From positions 2,101,169 through 2,165,168 of the forward strand of contig CAIIXF020000010.1 of assembly GCA_903813345.2 (NCBI GenBank): a stretch of 64,000 nucleotides of DNA. Direction: 5' to 3'. Origin of the DNA: Owenia fusiformis (taxonomy: Eukaryota > Annelida > Polychaeta > Sabellida > Oweniidae). The notes beneath the pieces are model-generated. The model did no database searches, had not been told where the DNA came from, and was given only the letters and a program-made list of their open reading frames with translations. Positions 57,701 to 64,000 of this stretch are shown here, one piece after another. Each line of letters opens with the position of its first letter. Positions within the stretch are counted from its first letter, which is position 1. The position numbers and the translations under genes were made by a program.

Positions 57701-60700
57701 TATTTTTGTTCAACATCAATACAAAAAACTCCCCTATGACTCCTGGTTCAAAAGCTTGCCTGATTTCAAAATGGTCGCCATTTTTGTCTCGCGAAATTCA
57801 ATTTTGGCCCATTTCCTAGCTTTACAAATAATTTTAGGTGTCTTGCATTGCAAAAAGCCATGTCACTGTAAAGAGTAGTTGTATGAAATAATTTTGTTAC
57901 AAATTATTGGCAAAAAATTATATCCGTTTTTTTTTCAGCCATTTTAATTGACTGAGAGACAGATGGCTTGAAATAATTTTGTAACAAAAAATCAGCAAAA
58001 AATGTGACCATGTGAGCCCAGTACCCATGGTACTAATTTTTATTGATTATAGGGGGGGGGGGCAGCGATCGCACACCTCCTGTCTATGCCTATGTTCCCG
58101 CCAGTTTAATTTGAAGGGGGAAAACAAGATGGCTGCAATTTGATGTAAGAAATATCAGAAAAAAAGTTGCTTCACTTTTAATTTTCACAATGAGCACAGT
58201 TTTCCAGTTTAGGTTTTTTGATTGAATCTGACTCATCACCAGAGTCACGTATAGAGATTATAAAATTGAAACCAAAATGTTGTGCTAAGCATGAATTTGA
58301 CTGAAATATGTGTAACATGTCAAATCTTGATGCTCAGTAACTTTGAGTGACTATAATCCCTTGATTACCCAGATAAACATCAATTCACTTATCAAGAAGT
58401 ACCATTCAGTGTATACAAAGAAAGTAAGCAATGTTTTTGAGGATATGTTTCAAACTTTTTGTATGAATTATTCATTTAATATTTGCCATTGATTTCAATT
58501 CTGGCAAAGTGATATGCATTGTCTTTGATGCCAATATTCTTCATCAATTGTGATACAAATTGATATTTTTGTAATCTCAGAAGAAGGATAAGATATTGAA
58601 GTTTAATAATATGTGTGATTGAGTTGGTTTTACAGACACTACAATTTTCAATATTTTCTAAGTTGATGCCCAGACTCATTCCCAGACTCATCCTTTCATT
58701 TCAGCAAATTGGAGCCAAAACTTTACTTCATATAGACAGTTTATATTCTGAGAAATATCAATAGACCAATCCAGTTAACCATGCCACCTTTTGGTTTTGG
58801 GAAATCAGAGTAGAAATTGGATCAACTTATTTTCCAAAACTTCTTACAATTTGTTACACTAATTATATTGGTTCTCCAAAAGAGATCAGGGTTTAAGTTG
58901 AAAGTTGTATAAATTAAAAAATGTGTACTACATTTATTTATCCTCAAACTCTCATTAAATATCTAAAAACCATCATTTTCTAATCTGAAAGCTATAAATA
59001 CCAATACCCATGACCTCACTCATAACCAAGCAGTTAGTGTATGATTTGTTGAATGAAACATACCGCACCAACCTGAACCTTCTGGTTGCCCTGCTCCCTG
59101 ATTCTCATCATCCTGTACATTTAAGTCTTCCACTAATGATGATAATTCATCTTGTTTTTTCTCATCTGTTTCATCCTGCCAATTAGATTTATTTGGGCGA
59201 CCATCTCGTTTAGGCTGAGCATTCGCCATGTTCGTAACTATTGCTGGGCTTTATGTTGGCTGGTATTGTCTGTTTGGGAGGAACGTGCGCAATATGTGTT
59301 TTTTATCAGCACAATCCTTGTAACATGTGCAAAAACAAGTGTGATCTAGACTAAGCAATCTTATTTTGATTTATTGCGATTTGAAGAGGTCCAAAGTGTG
59401 AGATTTCTTTAAATCTAAAATAAGACATATAAAGTGCTCATGAACTCAAAATATACTTGTACAGGTTTGGCCAAAAAACATCATCTTTTTTATTTCAATA
59501 TAACTCTTGAATTTTGATAGAATTTTCAAAGGGATAGCAACAATCCATCCTTCAAAGCATGTGTCCAGAATTTGTACCTCCTTCTTCCTGACTGTGCAAA
59601 TTGTCAATCCGGTACTATAATTTGAGGCATAGCTAATATCAGTGTAAAATTGTTCCTTCGAATACCATCCTGAAATCTGTTTATTTTCAAATAAGCCCGT
59701 AGTGTCTGTTTACCTTTATTATTCAGGAACCCCTAAGGATTTTTCTATTCCATTTCAGAACTATTGCAAAATTGATTTCTGCATCCCAGTGAAAAAATCT
59801 TATCGAAACACTGCATCTATCACACATCTATTACATCACTTATTTTATTTGTAGAAATCCTATGACGCCATCCAGGGGGTCTCCACTTTGAAGAGTACCT
59901 GGGTGTCAAAGGCAAGTGCGCTACAACGTAAGGGACGTGCAGGGAGATGTAGGGCTGGAAAGTGCTACCATCTATTCAGCAGAGTACGCTGGGATAGCAT
60001 GATGCAATACCAGGAGCCTGAGATCCTTAGGTACCCCCTTCAGGTGAGGAATCTACATGTAATGCTATAGTGTTTCATATTGGTATTGCAAGATTCTCAG
60101 ACAAGTCTATCAAAACTGAATCATAGCCAAGTTATTTTTCCTATATATTTAGAGCATTGAATTGGCTTTTTGTCTATGATGAGTGTCATTGTAGAATTTT
60201 GTGACAATGGGCATTTAACGCTTTAACCAGTAGTATATTAATGAATACTTGACAAACTATATTTATCTAGTAAAATAATTTCTAAAGTCTAATTATCCCA
60301 CCGAACGAAGTTCGAGGGGGATATAGAAAAGCCGTCCGTCCGTCCGTTCGTCCGTCCGTCTGTCCGTTCGTCCGTCCGTCCGTCCGTTCGTGTGTCCGGG
60401 CAATAACTCAAATACCGGTTGACGGATTTCATTCAAATTTTATAGGTTTATGCCTTATGGGTGTAGGACCTCTGCTCGAGAAGGAATTTTCAATATGGCC
60501 GCTTAATTCAAAATGGCGGCCATTTTTCGGAAAAAATATAATCTTTATTAACTCAAATACTAGTGGATGGATTTGGATCAAATTTTATATGCTGTTGCAT
60601 TGGTACAAAGGAGCTTTGCTCAAGAAGACATTTTCAAGATGGCCACCAAATTTCAAAATGGCGGCCATTTTTCGTAAAAAACGTTATCTTTGATAACTCA

Positions 60701-63700
60701 AAGACCATTAAATGGATTTGGTTCAAATTTTAGATGCTGATGCCTATGGACATTGGAGCTCTGCTCAAGAAAGGATTTTCAAGATGGCAGCTTAATTTCA
60801 AAATGGCTGCCATTTTTCATAAAAGAACGTAACCTTTGATAACTCAAATACCAGTTGACGGATTTGGTTCAAATTCTATATGCTGATGCCTAGAGACAAA
60901 GAAGTTCTGCTCATAAATAAATTTTCAAGATGGCCACTGAATTTAAAAATGGCCGCCATTTTTCGTAAAAAACGTACTTAATGATAACTCAAATACTAGT
61001 GGATGGATTTGGTTCCAATTTTATATGCTGATGTTTAGGGGAAAAGGAGATCTGCTTCTGAAGAAATTTCAAAGGCGATAGCTGAATTTCAAAATGGCTG
61101 CCATTTTTCATTAAAAAAGTAATCTTTGATAACCTAGATACCATTGGACGGACATTCTCTGCTAAAGAAGAAATCTAAAGATGACAGCTGAATTTCAAAA
61201 TGGCAACCATGTTTCATAAAGATATAATCTTTGATAATTCAAATACCAGTGGATGAATTTGGCTCAATTTTTTTATCAAAACATATTTTGTTCGGTGGGA
61301 TTTGCTACTCCGTGGAGTTGCTGTTTTTCAAGTTTTGTGAGACAAATGAATATTAATAGTAAATGTCCTGTGAATGAAAACTCCCCAAGTTTTTATAGCT
61401 TGTTCAGTTTTTAAGTTGGCATGTTTATACATTAGTAGCAAACACATATTTTCAGGAGCTTTGTCTACATACCAAGTTACTTGCACCCATGAATATGCCA
61501 ATAGCAGACTTCCTTGCCAAGGCCCCTCAGCCTCCTGCCTTTATATCATGTAGGAATGCTGTCACACTACTTAAGGTATGAAAATCATTTTCGAACTTGA
61601 TGATTTATTTAATGTATTCGGTCAATAAAAAGTTAGTTATGTGAAAAGCTTATAATTTGATCAGAACATGTAAATTGCCATCTCTGAATCTAATATAATA
61701 TAAAATGATATAAGATATATTTATAGTTCAGAAGCTTATTTGGGCCCACCTTTTTGGGTCACCCTGTGTACATTGATTATTATCACACTTTCTTTTAAAT
61801 TACAATATTACAATATTGTCATCTTGCTGGGTGAGCGATCAGGTGGCTCGTAAATCTTGTCATTAAAATTCCAATAAAACTGGCAACCTGTTCAACATGA
61901 ATATTTTTATAAAAAAGTGCAATATTTATCTATTTTTCTTGTTTTTTGCAGCAAATCGATGCCCTTGATAATTTTGAAGATCTGACTGAGATTGGGCACC
62001 ATTTAACAGACCTCCCTATAGAGCCCCGCTATGGCAAGATGGTGCTTTACTCTGTAGTATTGAAGTGTCTAGATCCTATCCTCACCATTGCCTGTGCTCT
62101 AGCATATAGAGATCCATGTAAGTCATACATCCATACGGTGTCCCATAAGTATGGTAATTTTACATTTACAGAAGTTTTGTTTATACTAGTTTCTCGCAAG
62201 GAGTGTTTCAAAATTCAGGTTTGATTACTGGGTTAATTGTGTCTCAAAATGCAGCATATTGATGCAACAAAAATTGAAAAAGCAGGGGTTGAAAATCAGG
62301 ACATTTCAGAAAAAACATGTGGGTGGGTTGTTTGCATCTTCCCTGTCTCAAAGTCGAAATTATTTTATCATCTCTATGAGTGCTTTTCCTGGAGGTAATG
62401 CATTGGCCTAACATATGCGCCTGTTTAAATCCTCAGAAAAGAGCCAAAATCCACCAAAATCTGTTGCAATACTTTCCGTCCTCCTTTACCGCTAAAACAA
62501 TCTAGAAATTAATATTCTTAGCTAGAATTGTAGGGAATTTTCATTCTGAGAAAATTGTTAGAACCCTGCTGTCCACCCTCCTTATAAAGTTATATTTTTG
62601 GAACATCTCTATCACTTATGTTTTAGTTTTTGAATCATCTCTATTTTTTATGTTTTAGTCACTCTTCCTGCTCATCCATCACAAAAACGTGCAGCAGCTC
62701 AGGTGAGACGTAGGTTCTCCGCTGGGACTAACAGCGATCATATGGCATTACTTCGGGCTTTCCAGTCCTGGCAGAAGGCCAGAGCAGATGGCTGGGAGCG
62801 ATCATTCTGTGAGAAAAACTACCTGTCATCTGCTACCATGGAAATGATTGTCGGAATGAGGTATTCCAACAAGTTTTCTAATTATTTAAAAAAAAAAAAC
62901 AATTTTCAATTCCTTCACATTTTAAAATTGATATTAATTCTTTTCAACATCAGTTAAACCTATAATTTCACTAATTCTGTAATTCTTTTTGCTTAGACAA
63001 CTGTGAGAATATGAAAGGTTTATGTTGATAGGTGGTTGGTAATGTAGAATTCAAAAGGGGTTCTTTCTTTTCATCATCAACAGGCATTTCAGAAACAGCT
63101 TTTATGTCAGAGTTGACATATTATAATCTCCAACTGTTTGTGGGTGGTGCTTGGTATTCTGCATCTGTAAGTGAGTAATTAGCAACTGACCTCAGAGCCA
63201 TCTTTCCTCTTGTTTCAGAACTCAGCTACTGGGGCAGTTGAGAGCATCAGGGTTTGTGCGAGCCAGAGGTGGAGGGGATATACGTGATCTGAATACCAAC
63301 TCTGAGAACTGGGCTGTTGTGAAGGCTGCACTTTGTGCAGGGAGCTACCCTAATATACTAATGGTGGACAGAGAAAGGTGGCAGATCATGACACAGTAAG
63401 TTTACGCAAGAGCAACATCAGATCAGAGAGGTGTTTGGATATATATTTATAGTAGAATGTGTATATTCATACACATCTCCAATCTGAACATCTCTCAATG
63501 TGAACACTTTTTGGTCCCATTTTTATGTCACCACCACAAATGGTGTAATATTTTAATTTTTTTTTGATGTTGTTTGTTGGTTGGCATCTGTAACAAATGC
63601 GTTCAGCATTTGGCATCTGTAACAAATGGCTGGTGGTGATATTTTGCATGTTAGTGCCTTATTGTAATCTGCATAGACTTCCATGTTAAAAACCTTGAAA

Positions 63701-64000
63701 TGTATCTATAAAAGTTTCAAAGATGACAGTAAACATTCAGAAAAATAAAGGTTTAAATACAATCCTGATTCCTCAAGATTAGTTAAAATATTTGGGGTTT
63801 AGAAATGAAAAGAGGCTTTTTCGTAAGGAGTAAGAATCAGCTAGGACCTTGTAGATTGAACTATATATGTATGCATGTGCCATTACTAGGAAAGAATCGA
63901 AGGTGAGGTTTCACCCAACATCGGTGCTTAGTGCTGCTCCAGACTCTGGTAAACGACTCAAGACACATGGTCAGCTGGTAAATGCCCTACCCACTGATTG
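30695..64000 (+). CDS. YTHDC2: YTHDC2-like 3'-5' RNA helicase, central part (nine exons), runs off the right edge
   Basis: Exons 30695-30788, 33669-33756, 36504-36584, 59855-60043, 61456-61575, 61952-62117, 62659-62860, 63219-63395 and 63890-64000. All junctions have GT/AG and consistent phases (2,0,0,0,0,1,2,2). The translation covers the second RecA domain: GAVLIFLPGYDEIV, motif V STNIAETSIT, motif VI QRKGRAGRCRAG. It continues through HA2 and the start of the OB fold (VRFHPTSVLS). The wording closely follows animal YTHDC2, a DEAH helicase and m6A reader that in mammals controls meiotic entry with MEIOC; function in this animal is inferred. The R3H, first RecA and ankyrin parts are not visible upstream, and the YTH domain lies beyond the window. 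One intron is 23.3 kb and hosts an antisense gene. Confidence 0.93.
30936..32552. mobile_element. 1.6-kb DNA transposon, 9-bp target duplication, palindromic subterminal motifs
   Basis: The direct repeat AATTTTGAA flanks both sides (30927-30935 and 32553-32561). The ends are inverted: CGTAAAGGCTAGAGTACCGA versus CGGAGTGGCTCCAGGACCGA. The palindrome ACCGACAATTGTCGGT or a variant recurs at both ends (near 30951, 30991, 32423, 32474 and 32520). The interior has a direct duplication (about 31330-31430 and 32000-32140) and a tRNA-like segment. No transposase frame is visible. A 9-bp duplication fits Mutator-like elements best. It lies in a helicase intron. Confidence 0.75.
32268..32340 (-). tRNA. 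tRNA-like sequence (pseudo-tRNA or SINE head)
   Basis: The minus strand has an A-box-like TAGCCTAGTGGTTAGCG and a B-box-like AGTTCGAATCC at tRNA spacing. The T arm has one mismatch and the two ends (TCACTGG and CAAGACC) do not pair as an acceptor stem. A functional tRNA is therefore unlikely. It sits inside the 1.6-kb element. Confidence 0.55.
32918..33690 (+). repeat. 77-bp tandem array duplicating a 3' splice site and exon start
   Basis: Ten copies. TTTCTAG|GTACATCTTG-type acceptors give exon-start positions 32976, 33053, 33130, 33207, 33284, 33361, 33438, 33515, 33592 and 33669. Only the last leads into the full helicase exon. Each decoy would read the same first codons in frame and then reach TAA after about 14 codons. 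Copies are nearly identical, so the array is young. Confidence 0.95.
33669..33756 (+). CDS. YTHDC2: YTHDC2-like exon b
   Basis: 88 nt; enters in phase 2 and leaves in phase 0 at AAAATA|GTAAGT. Encodes YILYTLHSSMQSSDQRKVF and onward to GVRKI. Its first 28 bases are the tail of the 77-bp array unit. Confidence 0.92.
34520..34677 (-). pseudogene. Mariner transposase remnant, C-terminal segment
   Basis: On the other side of the nested element the frame resumes at PDLLTCDLF and continues about 45 residues to a stop at 34522-34520. Removing one AATAT copy and the nested element would restore continuity with the upstream remnant, which supports the nested insertion model. Confidence 0.7.
34683..35938. 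mobile_element. Nested element with CACGRTG ends and 5-bp target duplication (Transib-like)
   Basis: AATAT flanks both ends (34678-34682 and 35939-35943). The ends read inward as CACGGTGCCCATGTCAAGC and CACGATGCCCATGTCAAGC, continuing as inverted repeats for about 45 bp. A word of the form CTGCGYGCCTA occurs at least eight times in both orientations (34701-34755, 35102, 35464, 35496, 35872, 35894-35920). No transposase frame is visible, so it is non-autonomous. A CAC...TG heptamer with 5-bp duplication is typical of Transib and RAG-like transposons. Confidence 0.75.
35944..36059 (-). pseudogene. Mariner transposase remnant, catalytic-Asp segment
   Basis: Encodes LHMDNASAHRS followed by a PLANAPY segment. 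This matches the HxDNAxxHRS...PPYSPDL region with the second catalytic Asp of mariner transposases. Interrupted by the nested element at the conserved PYxPDL site. N-terminal domain missing. Confidence 0.75.
36504..36584 (+). CDS. YTHDC2: YTHDC2-like exon c: motif V
   Basis: 81 nt, phase 0 in and out; acceptor GTTTCAG|ATTATG, donor AAAGAG|GTGAGT. Encodes IMSTNIAETSITINDVVFVI and DSGKVKE. A second GT (GGAAAG|GTAAAA) is rejected because family alignment includes VKE. Confidence 0.93.
36758..37071. mobile_element. 314-bp mariner/Tc1 MITE
   Basis: TA on both sides (36756-36757 and 37072-37073). The ends CAGGGTGTCAAATAAGTCCT and AGGACTTATTTGACACCCTG are exact inverse complements over at least 20 bp. 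No coding capacity. Confidence 0.88.
37310..37520. mobile_element. MITE with GGCGTAGCCAGGGGG ends
   Basis: Left end taggcgtagccaggggggtg, right end ggctacgcccctga, roughly inverted. An internal inverted pair of 'cgcacc' and 'ccctgactgaaa' words is present. A related fragment lies at 38740-38790 (cccgtagccaggggggttc). Confidence 0.5.
37872..38156. mobile_element. Diverged mariner-type MITE
   Basis: Left end CAGGGCGTCCCAAATGTATA. The right end reverse-complements to CAGTGTGTCCAAAAAAGTGT, preceded by TA. About 285 bp, no coding frame of note. Confidence 0.5.
39290..40293 (-). pseudogene. Non-LTR retrotransposon (LINE) remnant with 5' and 3' ORF pieces
   Basis: The upstream piece (40293-39979) ends with CGDIHPNPDPDNLRILFSNI, typical of the start of CR1/Jockey-group ORF2. 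The downstream piece (about 39870-39530) reads RLRVDLFLNAHFFAHNF, then CSCG, then HFLLNCTLY, the C-terminal zinc-knuckle region of the same group, with an in-frame stop. The endonuclease core and RT are deleted between them. The DIHPNPDP stretch resembles a 2A-like NPGP motif with Gly changed to Asp. Confidence 0.7.
41411..42155. mobile_element. Foldback element with about 45-bp inverted ends
   Basis: Left end tgattgatcttccaccgaaa, continuing to ctttcaccct. The right end is its inverse complement (gggtgaaaggtttaggtgga, then agatcaatca). It contains a copy of the 'gtgtcccaaaaaatgaatc' repeat at 41555. Borders are approximate and it abuts the next element. Confidence 0.55.
42157..43627. mobile_element. 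Element with TGTCCCCACCA ends and about 162-bp internal repeats
   Basis: Left end TGTCCCCACCACATAGTG, right end TTGGTGGGGACA. Near the left end is a short CCGT-type run (tgtccgtccgtccgtccata). The interior has about six copies of a unit containing 'ggcagccattttggattttc', with phase marks at 42851, 43014, 43175, 43338 and 43511 (spacings 161-173). Confidence 0.65.
43830..44520 (-). pseudogene. LINE C-terminal fragment
   Basis: A 148-codon frame (44457-44011) contains AAIGALGLITMEQYIEKTKL and FNRLINSS. This resembles the post-RT region of non-LTR retrotransposons. In another frame downstream (about 43990-43860) a segment reads PLASLLQL then CTLCQGDHEYRD, a CxxC-type tail. Frames are broken; family assignment is tentative. 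Confidence 0.5.
44850..45350. repeat. Degenerate A-rich minisatellite 3' of the TPR gene
   Basis: About 14 imperfect copies of a unit near 35 bp built on 'aaatctaccgcaaaaactac' and 'cgcattttttcaaa'. It ends about 70 bp beyond the TPR gene stop codon, so it may lie in its 3' UTR or just past it. Confidence 0.65.
45418..49796 (-). CDS. NTase-TPR gene exon 3: NTase core and all TPRs
   Basis: Acceptor TTAATTCAG|AAACAT, phase 1. A 4379-nt open exon holding the nucleotidyltransferase motif (about 49190-49120), the linker and the TPR array (about 48060-45420). Stop at 45418. Its size without introns is notable beside the intron-rich helicase gene. Confidence 0.92.
45418..59229 (-). CDS. DUF294-like nucleotidyltransferase plus TPR-array protein, three exons, nested in a helicase intron
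   Basis: Exons 59229-59073, 54261-54157 and 49796-45418 sum to 4641 nt: 1546 residues plus stop. Junction phases match (1, 1) with GT/AG at each. The first about 130 residues are charged and helical. A nucleotidyltransferase-like core follows near residues 285-315: GHGSLARKEATAWSDLEFSV, equal to the GSxxRxE...SDxD signature of GlnD/DUF294 enzymes, with Glu in place of the second Asp. Then comes an alpha-helical region to about 650, about 20 TPRs of 43 residues (kinesin-light-chain-like, consensus including HELGNIYRSKGDYIRALKY), and a short C-terminal cap. Similar NTase-TPR proteins are known mainly as uncharacterised invertebrate families; catalytic activity is unproven. The whole gene lies antisense inside the 23.3-kb YTHDC2 intron. 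Confidence 0.85.
45500..48010 (-). repeat. 129-bp coding repeat array (TPR units) with higher-order blocks
   Basis: About 19 units of 129 bp (43 codons), each carrying a HGDAPHPEV-type loop. Units cycle through three types recognisable by HELGNIYRSK, HELGIVYNAK and HQLGSVYQAK. The HQLGSVYQAK/HELGIVYNAK markers recur after 387 bp (near 46130 and 46517) and 516 bp (near 47033). Blocks are near-identical at DNA level. Confidence 0.93.
50953..52162. mobile_element. PIF/Harbinger-like element, TAA duplication, saturated with AAAGCG/AAGCTT words
   Basis: TAA flanks both ends (50950-50952 and 52163-52165). Left end GCTATGTTCACACCAAAGGC, right end GGTGTGAACGTAGCT. The empty site is recognisable: a 'gatgcctaagggacaaaggagc' member of the neighbouring repeat family. 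The interior is a run of short words such as caaagcg, aaagctt and cacgcttt every 10-15 bp. A second inward copy of the right end lies at 51980-52003. A 3-bp TWA duplication is typical of PIF/Harbinger. Confidence 0.7.
52516..54016. mobile_element. hAT-like element with CAGGGGTTTCCTTAAG ends
   Basis: Left end CAGGGGTTTCCTTAAGGTAC, right end CTTAAGGAAACCCCTG. Flanking 8-mers (AGTTACAT and GTTTACAC) share TTACA, a possibly decayed 8-bp duplication. The interior words 'tgccactggac' and 'tgccactggtc' lie beside the two ends. It contains the large foldback at 53366-53933. Confidence 0.6.
53366..53933. repeat. Long foldback (inverted repeat, arms about 200 bp)
   Basis: The left arm begins cggttaagcttatcccatgc and runs to about 53590. 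The right arm ends tcctggcacgagataaggtt and starts about 53700. Paired landmarks include ggtatcttaagt/acttaagatacc and ttctgccgata/tatcggcaga. RNA from either strand could form a long hairpin. Confidence 0.7.
54157..54261 (-). CDS. NTase-TPR gene exon 2
   Basis: Acceptor TTTTTATAG|CCCCCC, donor CTGGAG|GTAAGT, 105 nt, phase 1 in and out. Encodes APLNAPKGKERFIQRAQIRK and a Lys-rich helix. Confidence 0.75.
55230..56365. mobile_element. CCGTCC-type element, TIR CCCATCGAAC
   Basis: Left end atcccatcgaacgaagttcg followed by a CCGT/CTGT microsatellite. Right end gttcgatgggattcgctac. The interior has about five units near 130-145 bp with 'cgaaaagtagtggagcgatt' and 'aaaatggccgccatttt'. No transposase. 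Confidence 0.65.
56403..58017. mobile_element. CCGTCC-type element, TIR GCTCACATGGT
   Basis: Left end agctcacatggtgagctatt then a CCGTC run. Right end gaccatgtgagc. The interior has about four long units (near 320-350 bp) with 'aaaagctcgcctattttcaa', 'aatggccgccatttttgtct' and 'aaataattttgttac'. No transposase. Confidence 0.6.
59073..59229 (-). CDS. NTase-TPR gene exon 1
   Basis: ATG at 59229; 52 codons plus one base, polar and acidic (MANAQPKRDGRPNKSNWQDE and on). Donor GGTTCAG|GTTGGT, phase 1. The start lies 626 bp from the helicase exon at 59855, so promoter and helicase acceptor share this spacer. Confidence 0.7.
59855..60043 (+). CDS. YTHDC2: YTHDC2-like exon d: motif VI
   Basis: 189 nt, phase 0; acceptor TTTGTAG|AAATCC, donor CTTCAG|GTGAGG. 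Encodes KSYDAIQGVSTLKSTWVSKA, then QRKGRAGRCRAGKCYHLF. The Arg fingers of motif VI are intact, so the ATPase half seen here looks functional. Confidence 0.95.
60294..61320. mobile_element. CCGTCC-type element in a helicase intron
   Basis: Left end tatcccaccgaacgaagttc then CCGTCC/CCGTTC runs. Right end gttcggtgggatttgctac. The interior has about six units near 130 bp with 'tcaaataccagttgacggat' and 'aaaatggcggccatttttcg'. Related to the 55230 element but diverged. Confidence 0.65.
61456..61575 (+). CDS. YTHDC2: YTHDC2-like exon e
   Basis: 120 nt, phase 0; acceptor TTTTCAG|GAGCTT, donor CTTAAG|GTATGA. Encodes ELCLHTKLLAPMNMPIADFL and onward to RNAVTLLK (start of HA2). Confidence 0.95.
61952..62117 (+). 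CDS. YTHDC2: YTHDC2-like exon f
   Basis: 166 nt; acceptor TTTTTGCAG|CAAATC, donor CCAT|GTAAGT, phase 1 out. Encodes QIDALDNFEDLTEIGHHLTD and LDPILTIACALAYRDP (HA2). Confidence 0.95.
62659..62860 (+). CDS. YTHDC2: YTHDC2-like exon g
   Basis: 202 nt; acceptor ATGTTTTAG|TCACTC, donor AATGAG|GTATTC, phase 2 out. Encodes SQKRAAAQVRRRFSAGTNSD, then SDHMALLRAFQSWQKARADG. Confidence 0.95.
63219..63395 (+). CDS. YTHDC2: YTHDC2-like exon h
   Basis: 177 nt; acceptor TTGTTTCAG|AACTCA, donor ACACA|GTAAGT, phase 2 out. Encodes LGQLRASGFVRARGGGDIRD, then NSENWAVVKAALCAGSYPNI. Confidence 0.95.
63890..64000 (+). CDS. YTHDC2: YTHDC2-like exon i, truncated by the window edge
   Basis: Acceptor ATTACTAG|GAAAGA. 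Encodes KESKVRFHPTSVLSAAPDSG and ends ALPTD at the window edge, the start of the OB-fold segment. The C-terminal YTH domain would lie to the right. Confidence 0.93.

Larger units (their letters stand above)
54262..59072. other. TPR-gene intron 1, repeats only
   Basis: Holds two CCGTCC-type elements (55230-56365 and 56403-58017). Between them and the exons I see only AT-rich sequence with no convincing exon. The short minus frame 58476-58691 has no recognised feature. Confidence 0.55.

Overview
The window is animal nuclear DNA: AT-rich, intron-rich and crowded with transposable elements. The gene content (a YTHDC2-type helicase, a secreted C-type lectin, a nucleotidyltransferase/TPR protein) and the style of repeats (CCGTCC-bearing terminal-inverted-repeat elements, 'GTAGCCAGGGGGG' elements, many mariner and TTAA MITEs) suggest a lophotrochozoan, most likely a bivalve mollusc. 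That placement is inference; no marker gene fixes the species.

Three host genes can be assembled with splice sites and codon phases that agree across every junction. (1) Minus strand, 1501-8330: a complete four-exon, 399-codon secreted coiled-coil C-type lectin. (2) Plus strand, 30695 to the right edge: nine consecutive exons of a YTHDC2-like RNA helicase, from the start of the second RecA domain through HA2 and into the OB fold. The N-terminal half and the YTH domain lie outside what I can see. (3) Minus strand, 45418-59229: a complete three-exon gene of 1546 codons, with a DUF294/GlnD-like nucleotidyltransferase domain and about 20 kinesin-light-chain-like TPRs. It sits antisense inside a 23.3 kb intron of the helicase gene.

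Region by region: 1-8.4 kb is the lectin gene. 8.4-18.7 kb has no recognisable gene and holds MITEs. 18.7-27.7 kb is a Ty3/Gypsy retrotransposon on the minus strand (gag, protease, RT, RNase H, integrase, chromodomain) flanked by identical 132-bp direct repeats. Between pol and the distal repeat lie a small RING-finger ORF and a coiled-coil ORF/exon. 30.9-36.5 kb (helicase introns) holds a 1.6 kb element with a 9-bp target duplication, a 77-bp array, and a mariner interrupted by an element whose ends resemble Transib/RAG signals. 36.6-59.9 kb is the giant intron: several MITEs, two LINE remnants, the nested TPR gene, a PIF/Harbinger-like element saturated with AAAGC motifs, a hAT-like element with an internal foldback, and three CCGTCC-type elements.

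The most unusual pattern is that two unrelated genes carry tandem arrays whose unit includes a real splice site. In the lectin gene an 86-bp unit repeats the exon 2 end with its 5' splice site. In the helicase gene a 77-bp unit repeats the 3' splice site and the first bases of an exon. In both, use of a decoy copy would break or truncate the reading frame. No transcript data or database search was available; family names rest on motifs read directly from the sequence.
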